The notes: a model not told the origin generated them from the letters alone. Positions 28,250 to 36,989 are shown, counted from the stretch's first letter. The stretch is 64,000 nucleotides of DNA from Microbacterium terregens (GCF_027922045.1 NZ_BSEX01000006.1:190632-254631), one strand, 5' to 3'. Translations and numbers: made by a program.

Positions 28250-28781
28250 CCAGGTGCGGAGGGTCCTTGTCCGCAAGATCGCACCGGCCTTCCCTTCGAA
28301 GCCGCTCCTCGCGTCGTGCCTCCGCCGCCGGAACACGCGCCGGTTTCGACGCCACCGCTGCCTCTTCGGTCACGAAAGCCGACTGCTTCACCGCGAGATG
28401 AAGCGCGCTCTGGTGGAGCAGAGTTGCCCCTGGGTCGTGGGTGCTGGGTGCTGGGTGCCGGGTGCCGGGTGCTGGGTGCTCGCGCTTCTCGCCGCCCCGG
28501 ACAACCCGCCCCCCCCGCCCCCGGCCCAGGCCCAGGCCCATCGGCACCGTTGACCGGGAACGCTGGTTCGGCGGGCGATACAAATGGGTTCGGGGTCGGC
28601 GCCTCGGGAACCGGGAGCCGGAGCGGGACAACACGGGCGTCAGCAGTCAACGCGGCGCGGCGGAACCTGCGATCGCGGCAGCGCGCTGGGTCAGGCGCCT
28701 CGACCTCCGGGGGTTGCCCCCCTCGATCCCGTCACGGCTCCGCAAGCGCGGCACCTCTGGCACGGCCTACCCGGTCTGTCA
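28250..28781 (+). pseudogene. Decayed TonB-like gene copy
   Basis: From about 28520 the sequence is clearly related to the TonB-like gene at 40006-40806, reading GAAEPAIAAARWVRR...PSIPSRLRKRGTSGTAYPVCQ against GGAEPAITVARWVRR...PSIPSEVRKRGISGTAYLVCR. It is broken by several small insertions and deletions, so the Gly/Ser/Asp-rich linker and the C-terminal part are in different frames. A Pro-rich region from about 28300 may be its upstream part, degraded beyond certainty. It stops at 28781, exactly at the stop of the convergent glycosyltransferase gene, lacking the last 50 or so residues. Confidence 0.75.
28438..28480. repeat. Short tandem repeat in the pseudogene region
   Basis: A 7-base unit close to GTGCTGG/GTGCCGG is repeated about six times. 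This looks like slippage inside decayed sequence, not a CRISPR or functional element. Confidence 0.6.
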
Positions 28782-31067
28782 GATGCGGGTGCCGCGATAC
28801 CATTGCAGCAACAGCCGCCCGAGGAACCGCATATTCCCGATCAGGTAGCGGCGGGCAAGGCGGCGCGGTTCCTGCACGAGCCGGAACATCCATTCACACC
28901 GGGCCCTCCGCACCCAGTAGGGCGCGCGACGGACCTCTCCGGCGAGGAAGTCGAGATAGGCACCCACCGCCATCGTGATCGCCCCCAGTTCGCGATGATG
29001 GGCGGCGCACCAGATTTCCTGGCGCGGATGCCCCATCCCCACCAGCACCAGATCGGGGGTGCTTGCGCGAATCCGGGCGATGAGCTCGGGCGTCTCGGCA
29101 TCGGTGAAGAAGCCGTGGGCGGTGCCGACCACACGGTGCCGAGGCGCGCGTTCGCGCAGAGCTCGGGCGGCTTGCTCCCCGACGCCGGGCGCACTGCCGA
29201 CCAGGAAGATGCGCAGGCTCCCTGCCGCACGCTCCAGCACCTGGTCCACCAGGTCGGTGCCGGCCAGGTTCTCCTGGAACGGTCTTCCGAACAGCACCGA
29301 GCTTGGCAGGTCGATGCCAATCCCGTCGTTGACCACCAGCGCCTGGGCCAGCGCGGCGGCAAAGGCCGGATCGCGCTGTGCGGTGTTGGCCGTGTGGGCG
29401 TTGCAGAATGCCACGAACAGCGGACGCCGTGCAGGGCTGGAAAGGCACCGGTCGATCCGGCGCAGGAACTCGCGCCGGCAGGACACGGTCACCGAGACCT
29501 GCCCGATGCGCCGGCGGCTGCGCCCCAGCGCACGCAGGTAGATGCCGCCGATCGCATCCGCCGCGCCCGTCCAGCCGAAGGAGGCCAGCCGGCGTCGCCG
29601 CTCGTCCGCATCCGGTGCCGCCCGAAGCCCCGCGTCTACTTCGGCGAGCGTTTGCGCCACGCTGTCGGGATCGGGAGCGAAGCGGGTCCGGGTGCCATAA
29701 TCCGCCCGCGCGAGGGTCCGCCGGAAGGCCGGGATGTCGCTCAGCACCGGATAGAGACCGGCTGCCATCGCCTCCACCGCCGCGATCCCGAACCCCTCAT
29801 AGGCCGAAGCGCAGACATAGACGCTGCTGCGCCCGATCAACCCGCGCAACTCGGCATCGCCGGGCCAGGGATGAATCTCCACCGCCTCCGCCATGCCGGA
29901 CTGCCGGGCCTGCTCGGTAAGCGCGTCCGGCTCCACCCCCATGGGTCGACCGGCCAGGATCAGGCGCCAGGATGCGTCCTGGCGATGCACCTCCGCGAAC
30001 CAGCCGATCAGCTGATCCAGCCCCTTGTTGGGCGCGAGCCGGCCGAAATAGATCATGGTGCGCGCGGCCGGATCGGCGCAGCCGTCGAACTTGGCGAGAT
30101 CGACGCCGTTCTCCACGGTCTCCAGTCCCTCCGCCCGGATCCTGCGGAACTGCGCCTCGTCGCTGACGCTGGAGGGGATGATGGCAGCGAAGCCCCGCAG
30201 GCTGCGCCGCGTGACGTGGTGAAAGAACAATCGCTTGGCCCGGGCCGCGAAGGGCGTGTGGAAGAAACCGCCATGTGTCGACAGCACCAGCCGCTTGCGG
30301 TGCAGCCCGCGCGTCACGGCCAGGAAATCGCAAAAAAAGTCGACCCCGTGAACATGCACCAGATCGGCATCCTTGAGCGCGCGGAGCACGCCGGGGGCGA
30401 TCGGGTAGCGCTTGGATCCCCACCAGGGCAGCCGCTGCACCTCCAGCCGGTCGATCCACTCCCGTGCCGGCAGCCGCGCCTGCTGCGGTTGATCGAAGAT
30501 GCGATCCAGGGTCACGATCCGCACCCCCATGCCGGCCGCGCGCTGCTGGAGCGCGAGCTGCCGGACATAATCCTCCATCCCGCCGACGCCGGGCGCGAAC
30601 TGCCGGACGACGTGGACCACGCGCAGCCCGTGGAAGAGCGAAGGGCAGAATGGCTCGTCGGACACAGCCTGCCGGGTCGCTGTGCGCAAATCCCGGCTGT
30701 GCGGCGGTTCCCGACCGACGCTTTCTTCCTGCGTCACCCTGAGGGTGCCGGTGAGCTCCTCCCCCCGTGCCATATGGCTCGCGGCGGCTGAACGATCGGC
30801 CAAGGCGGAAAGCTGCTGCGGCCCCGAGAGCGCGCGGACACGATCCACGTCGGCTGGAGGTTCGTCCCTGAGATCGGCGGCATCCTCCCCGGCCGAGTCA
30901 GGCGTGACAGCCATACCCCTGCGGCCGAAGCTTCGGGCCCTCCCCCGCAGCCGCGTCGGCAAGTTAGCGGCCACGGCCCGCCCGCTCTGAATCATCCTGG
31001 CTGCGACGTCCGCCGCTTGCCACCGACGCGGTGTGCGGCGGAGTGGGGGCAGCACCCCGCCGCACAC
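28779..31067 (-). CDS. Fused glycosyltransferase: GT4 plus WecG/TagA/CpsF
   Basis: A long protein joining two glycosyltransferases. The GT4 domain runs about 145-525 (LRVVHVVRQFAPGVGGMEDY, the EX7E-type region CASAYEGFGIAAVEAMAAG). The WecG/TagA/CpsF domain (GT26) follows to the end (FCNAHTANTAQRD, LVVNDGIGIDLPSSVLFGR, VLVGMGHPRQEIWC). It probably adds two successive sugars to a lipid-linked oligosaccharide for exopolysaccharide or capsule. The start is uncertain: GTG at 31067 is in a hairpin, ATG at 30995 or 30914 also fit, and residues before about 145 have no homology. No other polysaccharide gene is nearby. Confidence 0.85.
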   Translation of the reverse strand: MCGGVLPPLRRTPRRWQAADVAARMIQSGRAVAANLPTRLRGRARSFGRRGMAVTPDSAGEDAADLRDEPPADVDRVRALSGPQQLSALADRSAAASHMARGEELTGTLRVTQEESVGREPPHSRDLRTATRQAVSDEPFCPSLFHGLRVVHVVRQFAPGVGGMEDYVRQLALQQRAAGMGVRIVTLDRIFDQPQQARLPAREWIDRLEVQRLPWWGSKRYPIAPGVLRALKDADLVHVHGVDFFCDFLAVTRGLHRKRLVLSTHGGFFHTPFAARAKRLFFHHVTRRSLRGFAAIIPSSVSDEAQFRRIRAEGLETVENGVDLAKFDGCADPAARTMIYFGRLAPNKGLDQLIGWFAEVHRQDASWRLILAGRPMGVEPDALTEQARQSGMAEAVEIHPWPGDAELRGLIGRSSVYVCASAYEGFGIAAVEAMAAGLYPVLSDIPAFRRTLARADYGTRTRFAPDPDSVAQTLAEVDAGLRAAPDADERRRRLASFGWTGAADAIGGIYLRALGRSRRRIGQVSVTVSCRREFLRRIDRCLSSPARRPLFVAFCNAHTANTAQRDPAFAAALAQALVVNDGIGIDLPSSVLFGRPFQENLAGTDLVDQVLERAAGSLRIFLVGSAPGVGEQAARALRERAPRHRVVGTAHGFFTDAETPELIARIRASTPDLVLVGMGHPRQEIWCAAHHRELGAITMAVGAYLDFLAGEVRRAPYWVRRARCEWMFRLVQEPRRLARRYLIGNMRFLGRLLLQWYRGTRI

Positions 31068-31068
31068 C
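31030..31068. repeat. Strong 39-base inverted repeat
   Basis: GGTGTGCGGCGG and CCGCCGCACACC are perfect 12-base complements with 15 bases between, themselves partly complementary (GGGG/CCCC). It covers the most upstream possible start of the glycosyltransferase gene. It could be a terminator, or the start of that gene may lie further downstream. Confidence 0.7.
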
Positions 31069-31648
31069 TACTCGCCCGAACGCAGCGCCCATCGCAGCTT
31101 CCGTAGGACGGCACCATGAAGCGAGTGGTGCAATCGAAGCCGACGCTATGCCGCTACGCCCAGCCGAGTTCTCCCCGCGCTTGGGACCTTGTAAGACACG
31201 GAGCAAGGTTCTCGTGCCTCCCGGCGACTGCGCAACAAGTTCAATGCGACGATGCGATGATCGCTGCGCATATTCCTGCGGGACCCGGCAAGACCTACAA
31301 GCATGGTGTAGCACCTCCCTCGCCCCCCTTTCGGCCAACGGACTATGGGGAGAGTTTAGCTACCTCATACCTTCAGGCCAGCGGACTTGGGTTCAAGCTG
31401 GATGCTTGTCTATCCGTTTCAAACGAACTGAACGTTGATGTCAGAGACAATCAAAAGAACCTCACTTGAACGCAGCTGGACTCGTACGATGCCCTGACGT
31501 CAGTGAAGCTGTGTCAGAATAGCAACAGCCAAGTTTTCCTGTAGCGACACGGTCTTGGATACTTGCAAATCCGCAAGTGTTGGCGTCCTATTGTCCGACA
31601 TTAAGCGAGCGGCCAAAGCCGCCATAATGACAATCCTGGGGAGGATGT
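31069..31648. other. Gene-free stretch upstream of the first receptor
   Basis: About 580 bases with lower GC than the surroundings and no supported gene; the open frames here lack homology and codon bias. It contains a CTGACGTCAG palindrome (31494-31503) and ACTTGC/GCAAGT arms (31561-31578). It should hold the promoter of the receptor at 31649. The composition hints at acquired or decayed sequence, but nothing recognisable remains. Confidence 0.5.
31561..31578 (+). promoter_or_regulatory. Inverted repeat upstream of the first TonB-dependent receptor
   Basis: ACTTGC and GCAAGT arms separated by AAATCC, about 70 bases before the receptor start. An 18-base dyad of this kind is compatible with a LacI or similar repressor, as often regulates carbohydrate-type receptors. 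No such regulator is adjacent. Confidence 0.35.
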
Positions 31649-34495
31649 ATGATCAAGGGAAGGCGTCTTTGCGTCACCACTTCCGTGCTCGCACTGCTGA
31701 CGAGCGCACCAGCGGCATGGGGCCAGGACGTGCAGGCACCCGCGGCGGGCCAGGCGACCACCGGGCAATCGACGCCCGATCCGGTGCCGGTCACGGCGCC
31801 GACGCAGCCGAATGAAGCCGCCGGCGACGCCATTGTCGTTACTGGCGTGCGCCGGAGCCTGGAAAGCGCCGCCGCGATCAAGCGCAATGCGGACGGGATC
31901 GTCGATGCCATCGTCGCGGAGGACATCGGCAAGCTTCCCGACACCTTCGCCTCGGCAGCGCTGGCGCGGGTTCCGGGCGTGCAGGTGACGCGTGGCGCTG
32001 GCGAGGCGGCGGGGGTTCAGGTTCGCGGCCTGCCCGACCTCTCCACCACCTACAACGATCGCGAGATCTTCACCGCCGAAGGGCGCTTCGTGGCGATCCA
32101 GGACTTTCCGGCGGGCACCGTCGCCGCCTTGGAAGTCTACAAGAACGGCACCGCCGACCGGATCGAGGGCGGCATCGGCGGCCAGGTGAACGTCCGCGGC
32201 CGCAAGCCGTTCGACTTCAAGGGGCTCGAGGTCTCGGGCTCATTGAACGGGGTGAACTGGGAACAGTCCAGCGAGCTTACCTGGAACGGGAACCTGCTGG
32301 TCAGCAATCGCTGGGAAACCGGCGCGGGTGAGATCGGGTTGCTGGTCAACGCGTCTTATGTCGGACTGAACTATCTGGATGCGACGCGCGAACAGTCGCT
32401 CGTGATCGGTACGACCACTGCCGCAAACGCCCCTGCGGCGGGTGCCGGCATCCGCTATCCCGATGCGCAGGGCCGGTTCACCAGCAACGGCGATCGCTTC
32501 CGCCCATCGGCCAACGCAGCATTCCAGTGGAAGCCGACGCCGGAGTTGGAGATTTACGCGGACGGCCTCTACCAGGGTTTCCGCAGCAAGGACTCCAATC
32601 AGTGGATGTTCGTGCCGATCTTCGGCGGCGCCGGCTTCCAGCTGAACAATCTCACCACCCGAGAAGGCAATGGCAACATTGCCCAGAGCGCGACCGTTGT
32701 GGGTGCCAATGCCCCTGACGGCTACTACACCTCTGCCCAGGGCCATACCGACACGTTCCAGGTCGGCGGCGGCGCGATCTGGCGTCGCGGCGGCCTCCAG
32801 ATCTCCGGCGACGTGGCCTACACGGACAGCAAATACACGTTCAACCTGATCAACCTGGACTATGCCTTTGCAAGCTCCCCGGCGCGCAACGTCGTCTTCG
32901 AGTCGCCGGGCCAGGATGGCGGCCCCAGCTTCGAGTTCGTCGACTTCGACGTGACCGACCCCGCGAACTTCATCGCGCGCGGCCTGTTCCAGGAGCGTCT
33001 GGAAGTCAGCGGAAAGGACATCCAGACGCGCGGGGACGTGCAGTATGAATTCGACGGGGGCTTCCTGCAGCGCGTCCAGTTCGGCGTGCGCTACAACGAT
33101 CGCGATGCGACGCGGGACCGCGGCGCGCCGTATGTGAACACGATCGGCGGCACCAACGTGCTGGACCTGCGGATCCCGATCTCCAGCCTGCCCGTGACGG
33201 TCGAACCCACGCAGCCGGCGTTCACCTATAACGACACGTTCCCGATCCGCAGGTTCGCCGGGGTGTCGGCAAAGAGCCTCAGGGACAATATCGCCGAACT
33301 TCGGAGCTTCTTCGAGGCACCCGCCGGTCCGCCGGAGTTCAACCCGACGGAGAATTTTCGCGCCAACGAAAAGGCGCTCGCCGGCTATGCGCAGATCAAA
33401 TACGGGTTCGACCTGAGCGGCTCGATGACCGTCGATGGTCTCCTCGGCCTGCGCGCGATCAAGACCAAGACCCGGATCAGCGGCTTCATCCGCGACGAAA
33501 CCGGCGGTGCCACGACGCCGACGTTCGTTCCGACGACGGCCAAGAACGACTACACCGATTACCTCCCCAATGTGAGCGCGCGCGTGCGCTTCAACGAGGA
33601 GCTTCAACTGCGCCTGGCCTACAACCAGACGCGGACGCGGCCGAACTTCTTCGACCTCAATCCGACCCTCACCGTCGGCCCGCCCCCCACGATCCCGCCC
33701 GAGTGCACGGAGGACCCGTCGCTGCCGCAGTGCGCCCCGAACAGCAACCTGCGCACCATCACCGGCGGCAATCCCAATCTGAAGCCACTCACTTCCGACA
33801 ACTATGACATCAGCCTGGAGTGGTATTTCTCGCGCTCGGGCTCGCTCACGGGCGCGCTGTTCCAGCGCGACGCGCAGGGCTTCATCTCCCGCGTCGCGAT
33901 TTCGCCGGTCGACATCGGCTATGGCCCGTCGCGGCTCGACCTGCCGGAAAACACGGGCGACACCCGCTTCCGCGGCGCCGAGGTGTCGTTCACCAGCTTC
34001 CTCGACATCGACGGTATCCCGGAGTGGATGAAGGGCTTCGGCATCCAGGCCAACGGCACCTACATCGACTCGAAGGGCGATCTCGCCAGCGGTCTCGCAA
34101 GCTCCCCCAATGTGCTGGGCGAGCAGCAGCGGTTCACCGGGGTGTCCAAGTGGGCCGGCAACCTGGTGGGCCTCTACGAGAAGCCCAACTTCTCGGCGCG
34201 CCTCGCCTATAACTACCGGTCGGACTTCGTGAGCTACTACAGCGTCGAGGCACTGGACGTGGGTGCCGATGGCACCCCACGCACCCGCCCGGTGATCGAG
34301 GAAGGTCGCGGCCAGCTCGATTTCTCGACCACCGTCACGCCGATCCCCAGTGTCACCCTCGCCTTCGACATCGTGAATCTGCTGGGCAATCCGATCAAGC
34401 GGACGCGCGAGTTCAACGATGCGGGCGACACCTACACCCGCCAGGTTCTCTACCTGGAGCGCGTCTACTCTCTGGGCCTTCGCTTCCGGTTCTGA
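31649..34495 (+). CDS. TonB-dependent receptor (Xanthomonas/Caulobacter type)
   Basis: A 948-residue outer-membrane receptor. Signal peptide ends at AWGQ; a TonB-box-like stretch IVVTGVRRSLESA precedes the plug, which includes IKRNADGIVDAIVAEDIGKLPD and GVQVRGLPDLSTTYNDREI typical of the TonB-Xanth-Caul group, often for carbohydrate uptake. The C-terminus is a 22-strand barrel ending in LGLRFRF. Start has GGGGAGG upstream. No glycoside hydrolase or transporter gene is nearby to suggest the substrate. It has its own terminators. Confidence 0.95.
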   Translation: MIKGRRLCVTTSVLALLTSAPAAWGQDVQAPAAGQATTGQSTPDPVPVTAPTQPNEAAGDAIVVTGVRRSLESAAAIKRNADGIVDAIVAEDIGKLPDTFASAALARVPGVQVTRGAGEAAGVQVRGLPDLSTTYNDREIFTAEGRFVAIQDFPAGTVAALEVYKNGTADRIEGGIGGQVNVRGRKPFDFKGLEVSGSLNGVNWEQSSELTWNGNLLVSNRWETGAGEIGLLVNASYVGLNYLDATREQSLVIGTTTAANAPAAGAGIRYPDAQGRFTSNGDRFRPSANAAFQWKPTPELEIYADGLYQGFRSKDSNQWMFVPIFGGAGFQLNNLTTREGNGNIAQSATVVGANAPDGYYTSAQGHTDTFQVGGGAIWRRGGLQISGDVAYTDSKYTFNLINLDYAFASSPARNVVFESPGQDGGPSFEFVDFDVTDPANFIARGLFQERLEVSGKDIQTRGDVQYEFDGGFLQRVQFGVRYNDRDATRDRGAPYVNTIGGTNVLDLRIPISSLPVTVEPTQPAFTYNDTFPIRRFAGVSAKSLRDNIAELRSFFEAPAGPPEFNPTENFRANEKALAGYAQIKYGFDLSGSMTVDGLLGLRAIKTKTRISGFIRDETGGATTPTFVPTTAKNDYTDYLPNVSARVRFNEELQLRLAYNQTRTRPNFFDLNPTLTVGPPPTIPPECTEDPSLPQCAPNSNLRTITGGNPNLKPLTSDNYDISLEWYFSRSGSLTGALFQRDAQGFISRVAISPVDIGYGPSRLDLPENTGDTRFRGAEVSFTSFLDIDGIPEWMKGFGIQANGTYIDSKGDLASGLASSPNVLGEQQRFTGVSKWAGNLVGLYEKPNFSARLAYNYRSDFVSYYSVEALDVGADGTPRTRPVIEEGRGQLDFSTTVTPIPSVTLAFDIVNLLGNPIKRTREFNDAGDTYTRQVLYLERVYSLGLRFRF

Positions 34496-34502
34496 GCTAC
34501 GC

Positions 34503-34523
34503 GGGCGAGCGTTCGGGCTCGCC
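34503..34523 (+). terminator. First hairpin after the receptor
   Basis: GGGCGAGC and GCTCGCCC arms around GTTCGG, directly after the stop. It is followed by a second, stronger hairpin. Confidence 0.65.
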
Positions 34524-34524
34524 C

Positions 34525-34559
34525 GTCCCGCGGGAGCAGGGTGTCTGCTCCCGCGGGAC
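34525..34559. terminator. Second, perfect hairpin between convergent genes
   Basis: A 15-base perfect stem (GTCCCGCGGGAGCAG with its complement) around a GGTGT loop. It ends three bases before the stop of the convergent hydrolase gene and may stop transcription from both sides, though it has no T run. Confidence 0.7.
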
Positions 34560-34561
34560 CT

Positions 34562-35233
34562 TCATACCAGTTTGAAGGTGAGCGGCGGCAGCCCTTCCAC
34601 AACAGCCTCGACGGCATCTCCACGGTTCAGGGGTGCGACTCCGGAGGGCGTGCCCGTGAAGATCAGGTCGCCGGGCGCCAGTTCGACGTAGGTGGAAAGG
34701 ATCGCGACGATCTCGGCGGGTGCCCAGATCATGTCGGAAAGCCTGCCCGACTGCCGCGGGCTGCCATTCACCGCGAGCGCGATCGCACCGTCCCGCGGCA
34801 CCGGCCCCGGAACAAGGGTGCCAATCGGCGCCGACTGGTCGAAGCCCTTGGCCATGTCCCACGGACGTCCTGCCTTCTTGGCTACCGCCTGAAGGTCGCG
34901 ACGGGTGAGGTCGACGCCCACTGCGCAGCCGAAGATCCGTTGCTCGGCCTCTTCCACGGGGATGTCGCATCCTCCGGCACCTAGCGCGATCACCAGTTCC
35001 ACCTCGTGGTGCAGGTCCTGAGTCCGCGTCGGGAACGGAATGACCGTACCGGTCGGGACGACCGCATCGGCCGGCTTCGAGAAGAAAAAGGGCTCCTGCC
35101 GATCGGGATCATTGCCCATTTCACGGGCATGCTCGGCATAGTTCTGGCCGACGCAATAGATGCGGCGCACGGGGAAACGGGCGCTGCTGTCGTGAATGGC
35201 AAGGCTTGGCGTGTGGACGGTGGGAAGCTTCAT
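34562..35233 (-). CDS. Fumarylacetoacetate hydrolase family protein
   Basis: A 223-residue enzyme of the FAH family, which cleaves or hydrates beta-diketone-like acids. Key residues are visible: VGQNYAEHAREM, HHEVELVIALG with the metal-binding Glu, the VDLTRRDLQ block, and GDLIFTGTPSGVAPL. The metal ligands E-E-D pattern appears intact. The start MKLPTVHT has only a weak ribosome binding site; an extension of 19 residues would be non-homologous. Possible substrates include fumarylpyruvate or oxaloacetate-like acids, but the exact one is not shown. Monocistronic. Confidence 0.92.
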   Translation of the reverse strand: MKLPTVHTPSLAIHDSSARFPVRRIYCVGQNYAEHAREMGNDPDRQEPFFFSKPADAVVPTGTVIPFPTRTQDLHHEVELVIALGAGGCDIPVEEAEQRIFGCAVGVDLTRRDLQAVAKKAGRPWDMAKGFDQSAPIGTLVPGPVPRDGAIALAVNGSPRQSGRLSDMIWAPAEIVAILSTYVELAPGDLIFTGTPSGVAPLNRGDAVEAVVEGLPPLTFKLV

Positions 35234-35303
35234 GGGCCGCAGGATAGCTCCCCGGCGCCCGGCCGGCCAGGGGACGGCCGGCGTTCGCATCCTCCGGACG
35301 CAG

Positions 35304-35339
35304 AAAGGGCGGGGTCCGGTATCCCGAACCCCGCCCCTT
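35304..35339. terminator. Bidirectional hairpin
   Basis: AAGGGCGGGGT and ACCCCGCCCCTT pair around a short loop. It lies 25 bases past the stop of the leftward barrel gene at 35365 and is followed on that strand by TTTC. Confidence 0.7.
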
Positions 35340-35364
35340 CCGGTACGCAGTTACACGATCGCGC

Positions 35365-35940
35365 TTAGAAGTGCGCGACCAGACCCGCCATCGGGCGGAG
35401 GCTCTGGGCGTCACCGAAGGTGGTGACTTCCGCGCGGAGGCGGATGCCAGCGTTGTCGGTGATGCCGCCGAGACCGATGTCCTTCGGGCCGACTTCGAAG
35501 CCGAGGCCGTAGGTCATGGCGTGATAGTCAGGGCTGTCCTTGCCGAACGCTGCGAAGTTCACCCACTGGTAGCCGACCTTGCCGTAGATCAGGCCGCTCT
35601 CACCAGCGCGAACGCCCGCGCGGCCAGCAACGCCATACTCCCAGTCGATGTCGCCCGAGATGCCCTTGGCGACATTGCCTTCGGCGCCCACGAACACGGG
35701 GCCGAGCGGCACGTTGAAGCCGACGATGCCCTGAACCAGGCTGCCGTCGAGGCGGCCGCGGGTCGCGGCCGGGATGCCTGCTTCGTTCGGCTCGTTGTCG
35801 AACTGCTCCCAGCCACCCAGCACGGCGACATACGGATCGATGCCGAACGCGCGCGAGCCATCGGGGGCCTCGTCCTGCGCATAAGCCGGCATGGCGACGA
35901 AGGCGGCGGCGGCGGCGGCCGCAAGCGTGAACTTACGCAT
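35365..35940 (-). CDS. Outer-membrane beta-barrel protein (OmpA/opacity type)
   Basis: A 191-residue small barrel protein with a signal peptide (RKFTLAAAAAAAFVAMPAYAQ). The mature part alternates beta-strand patterns (YVAVLGGWEQFD, GIVGFNVPLGPVFVGAEGN, YGVAGRAGVRAG) and ends in a terminal Phe in AGLVAHF as outer-membrane barrels do. No enzymatic motif. Divergent from the small secreted gene at 36288. Confidence 0.88.
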   Translation of the reverse strand: MRKFTLAAAAAAAFVAMPAYAQDEAPDGSRAFGIDPYVAVLGGWEQFDNEPNEAGIPAATRGRLDGSLVQGIVGFNVPLGPVFVGAEGNVAKGISGDIDWEYGVAGRAGVRAGESGLIYGKVGYQWVNFAAFGKDSPDYHAMTYGLGFEVGPKDIGLGGITDNAGIRLRAEVTTFGDAQSLRPMAGLVAHF

Positions 35941-36287
35941 ACTCTGTACCTCTGTTACTCGTTTGGATCCGGTGTCGTTGGTGCGCCGGCTATCCGAGGC
36001 TCCGTTAACCGGCCAGCATCAGGAATGTTGCACCGCGATCGTTTCGCGGCGCCACTCAGTTGGAACCAGTGGCCTTTCGGCAACAGTTCCTGACGCGGGG
36101 GTGAACAAAGCGCGCCAACTGCGGCAGGGGAGCCGCCGAAAGGTGGCCGAGATGTGGCAATCACGCCTTTTGCATTTGTAAAGCCCGATTGCTTCGGCTC
36201 GGCGCAGCCACGGCACCGCTGGCGGCAACAGCGGAACTCCCGCTTGGCGACGCCGGTTTGCGGCAGGTGCCATCAGGAGAGCGTATC
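35941..36287. promoter_or_regulatory. Divergent promoter region
   Basis: About 350 bases between two outward-facing envelope genes with no supported gene. At 36062 GGAAC is followed about 18 bases later by AGTT, near the alphaproteobacterial EcfG pattern (GGAAC, then CGTT) but with a mismatch. It may be a promoter of the rightward gene at 36288; this is weak evidence. Confidence 0.3.
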
Positions 36288-36596
36288 ATGTACAAGACCA
36301 TGCTGGCCCTTGCCGCCGCCGGAACCGTGCTCGCCACCCCCGCCCTCGCCGGGGACCGGAGCCGGGCGCCGATCTACTCGGACGCGAATTCCCATTACCT
36401 CGACTACAAGACCGACATCAGCGAAGCGAAGCGTGAGCTCCGCAAGGACCTGGCGCGCGCGGATGACGAAGCGGACCGGGAGGATGCCTGGGCCGAGTAT
36501 CGGCGTGAGATCGCCGACGCCAAACATGATTTCCGCAAGGAAATGGCCGAGGAAGGCCGCCCGATCCGGCGCATCCCGGTCGTGATCGTCGAATAG
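36288..36596 (+). CDS. Small periplasmic coiled-coil protein
   Basis: A 102-residue protein with a signal peptide (MYKTMLALAAAGTVLATPALAG). The mature part is highly charged and helical (KREL RKDLARADDEADREDAWAEYRREIADAKHDF), suggesting a coiled coil or DUF-type periplasmic stress protein. AGGAGAG sets the start; a strong terminator follows. It may be part of an envelope or general stress response, but no partner is known. Confidence 0.8.
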   Translation: MYKTMLALAAAGTVLATPALAGDRSRAPIYSDANSHYLDYKTDISEAKRELRKDLARADDEADREDAWAEYRREIADAKHDFRKEMAEEGRPIRRIPVVIVE

Positions 36597-36611
36597 GATC
36601 CCGCATCCATG

Positions 36612-36653
36612 AAAAAGGGCCCGCCTGCCGAACTGGCAAGCGGGCCCTTTTTC
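36612..36653. terminator. Rho-independent terminator
   Basis: AAAAAGGGCCCGC and GCGGGCCCTTTTT arms form a classic stem with A/T tracts on both sides, so it can serve both strands: the small secreted gene to the left and the leftward gene to the right. Confidence 0.9.
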
Positions 36654-36675
36654 GTATGCGCGTACGGCTGCGCCG

Positions 36676-36978
36676 TCAGGCGACGCGCGTTCCCGTCATC
36701 GGGAAGCTGCCGAATGCACCGGCGCCGACGTCACCCGTGATGGTGTCGCCCTCGATCCGCGCCGTGCAGTCGAGCGTCAGCGGCATCGGCACGGTCACCG
36801 ACACCTTCCACCGCAGCGTGTCGCCCTCGACCTGGCCGTTCTCGATGTCGACCGAGCCCATCGCGCCGGAATAGGTGCCGGTGAAGCCGCTGCCTTCCTG
36901 CCGGATGGTCAGCGTCGCCTGCTGCTCGCCCAGCGGCGTCTTGGTCACCGTATCCCAGCTGCCGTCGATATCTGCCAT
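36676..36978 (-). CDS. Small hypothetical protein
   Basis: A 100-residue beta-rich protein without signal peptide: MADIDGSWDTVTKTPLGEQQATLTIRQ, then GFTGTYSGAMGSVDI, TLRWKVSVTVPMPLTLDCTA, GDTITGDVGAGAFGS. The repeated strand-Gly pattern resembles a small lipocalin-like or DUF-type fold. It starts 12 bases after the M16 gene stop, so it is probably the last gene of a unit with it. Function unknown. Confidence 0.75.
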   Translation of the reverse strand: MADIDGSWDTVTKTPLGEQQATLTIRQEGSGFTGTYSGAMGSVDIENGQVEGDTLRWKVSVTVPMPLTLDCTARIEGDTITGDVGAGAFGSFPMTGTRVA

Positions 36979-36989
36979 GCTACGCTCTC

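Noticed and set aside
28438..28480. Short tandem repeats that could suggest a CRISPR array
   Set aside because: The unit is only 7 bases, with no spacers and no cas genes nearby.
31031..31469. Small rightward open frames before the first receptor
   Set aside because: No ribosome binding sites, no codon bias and no recognisable domain.
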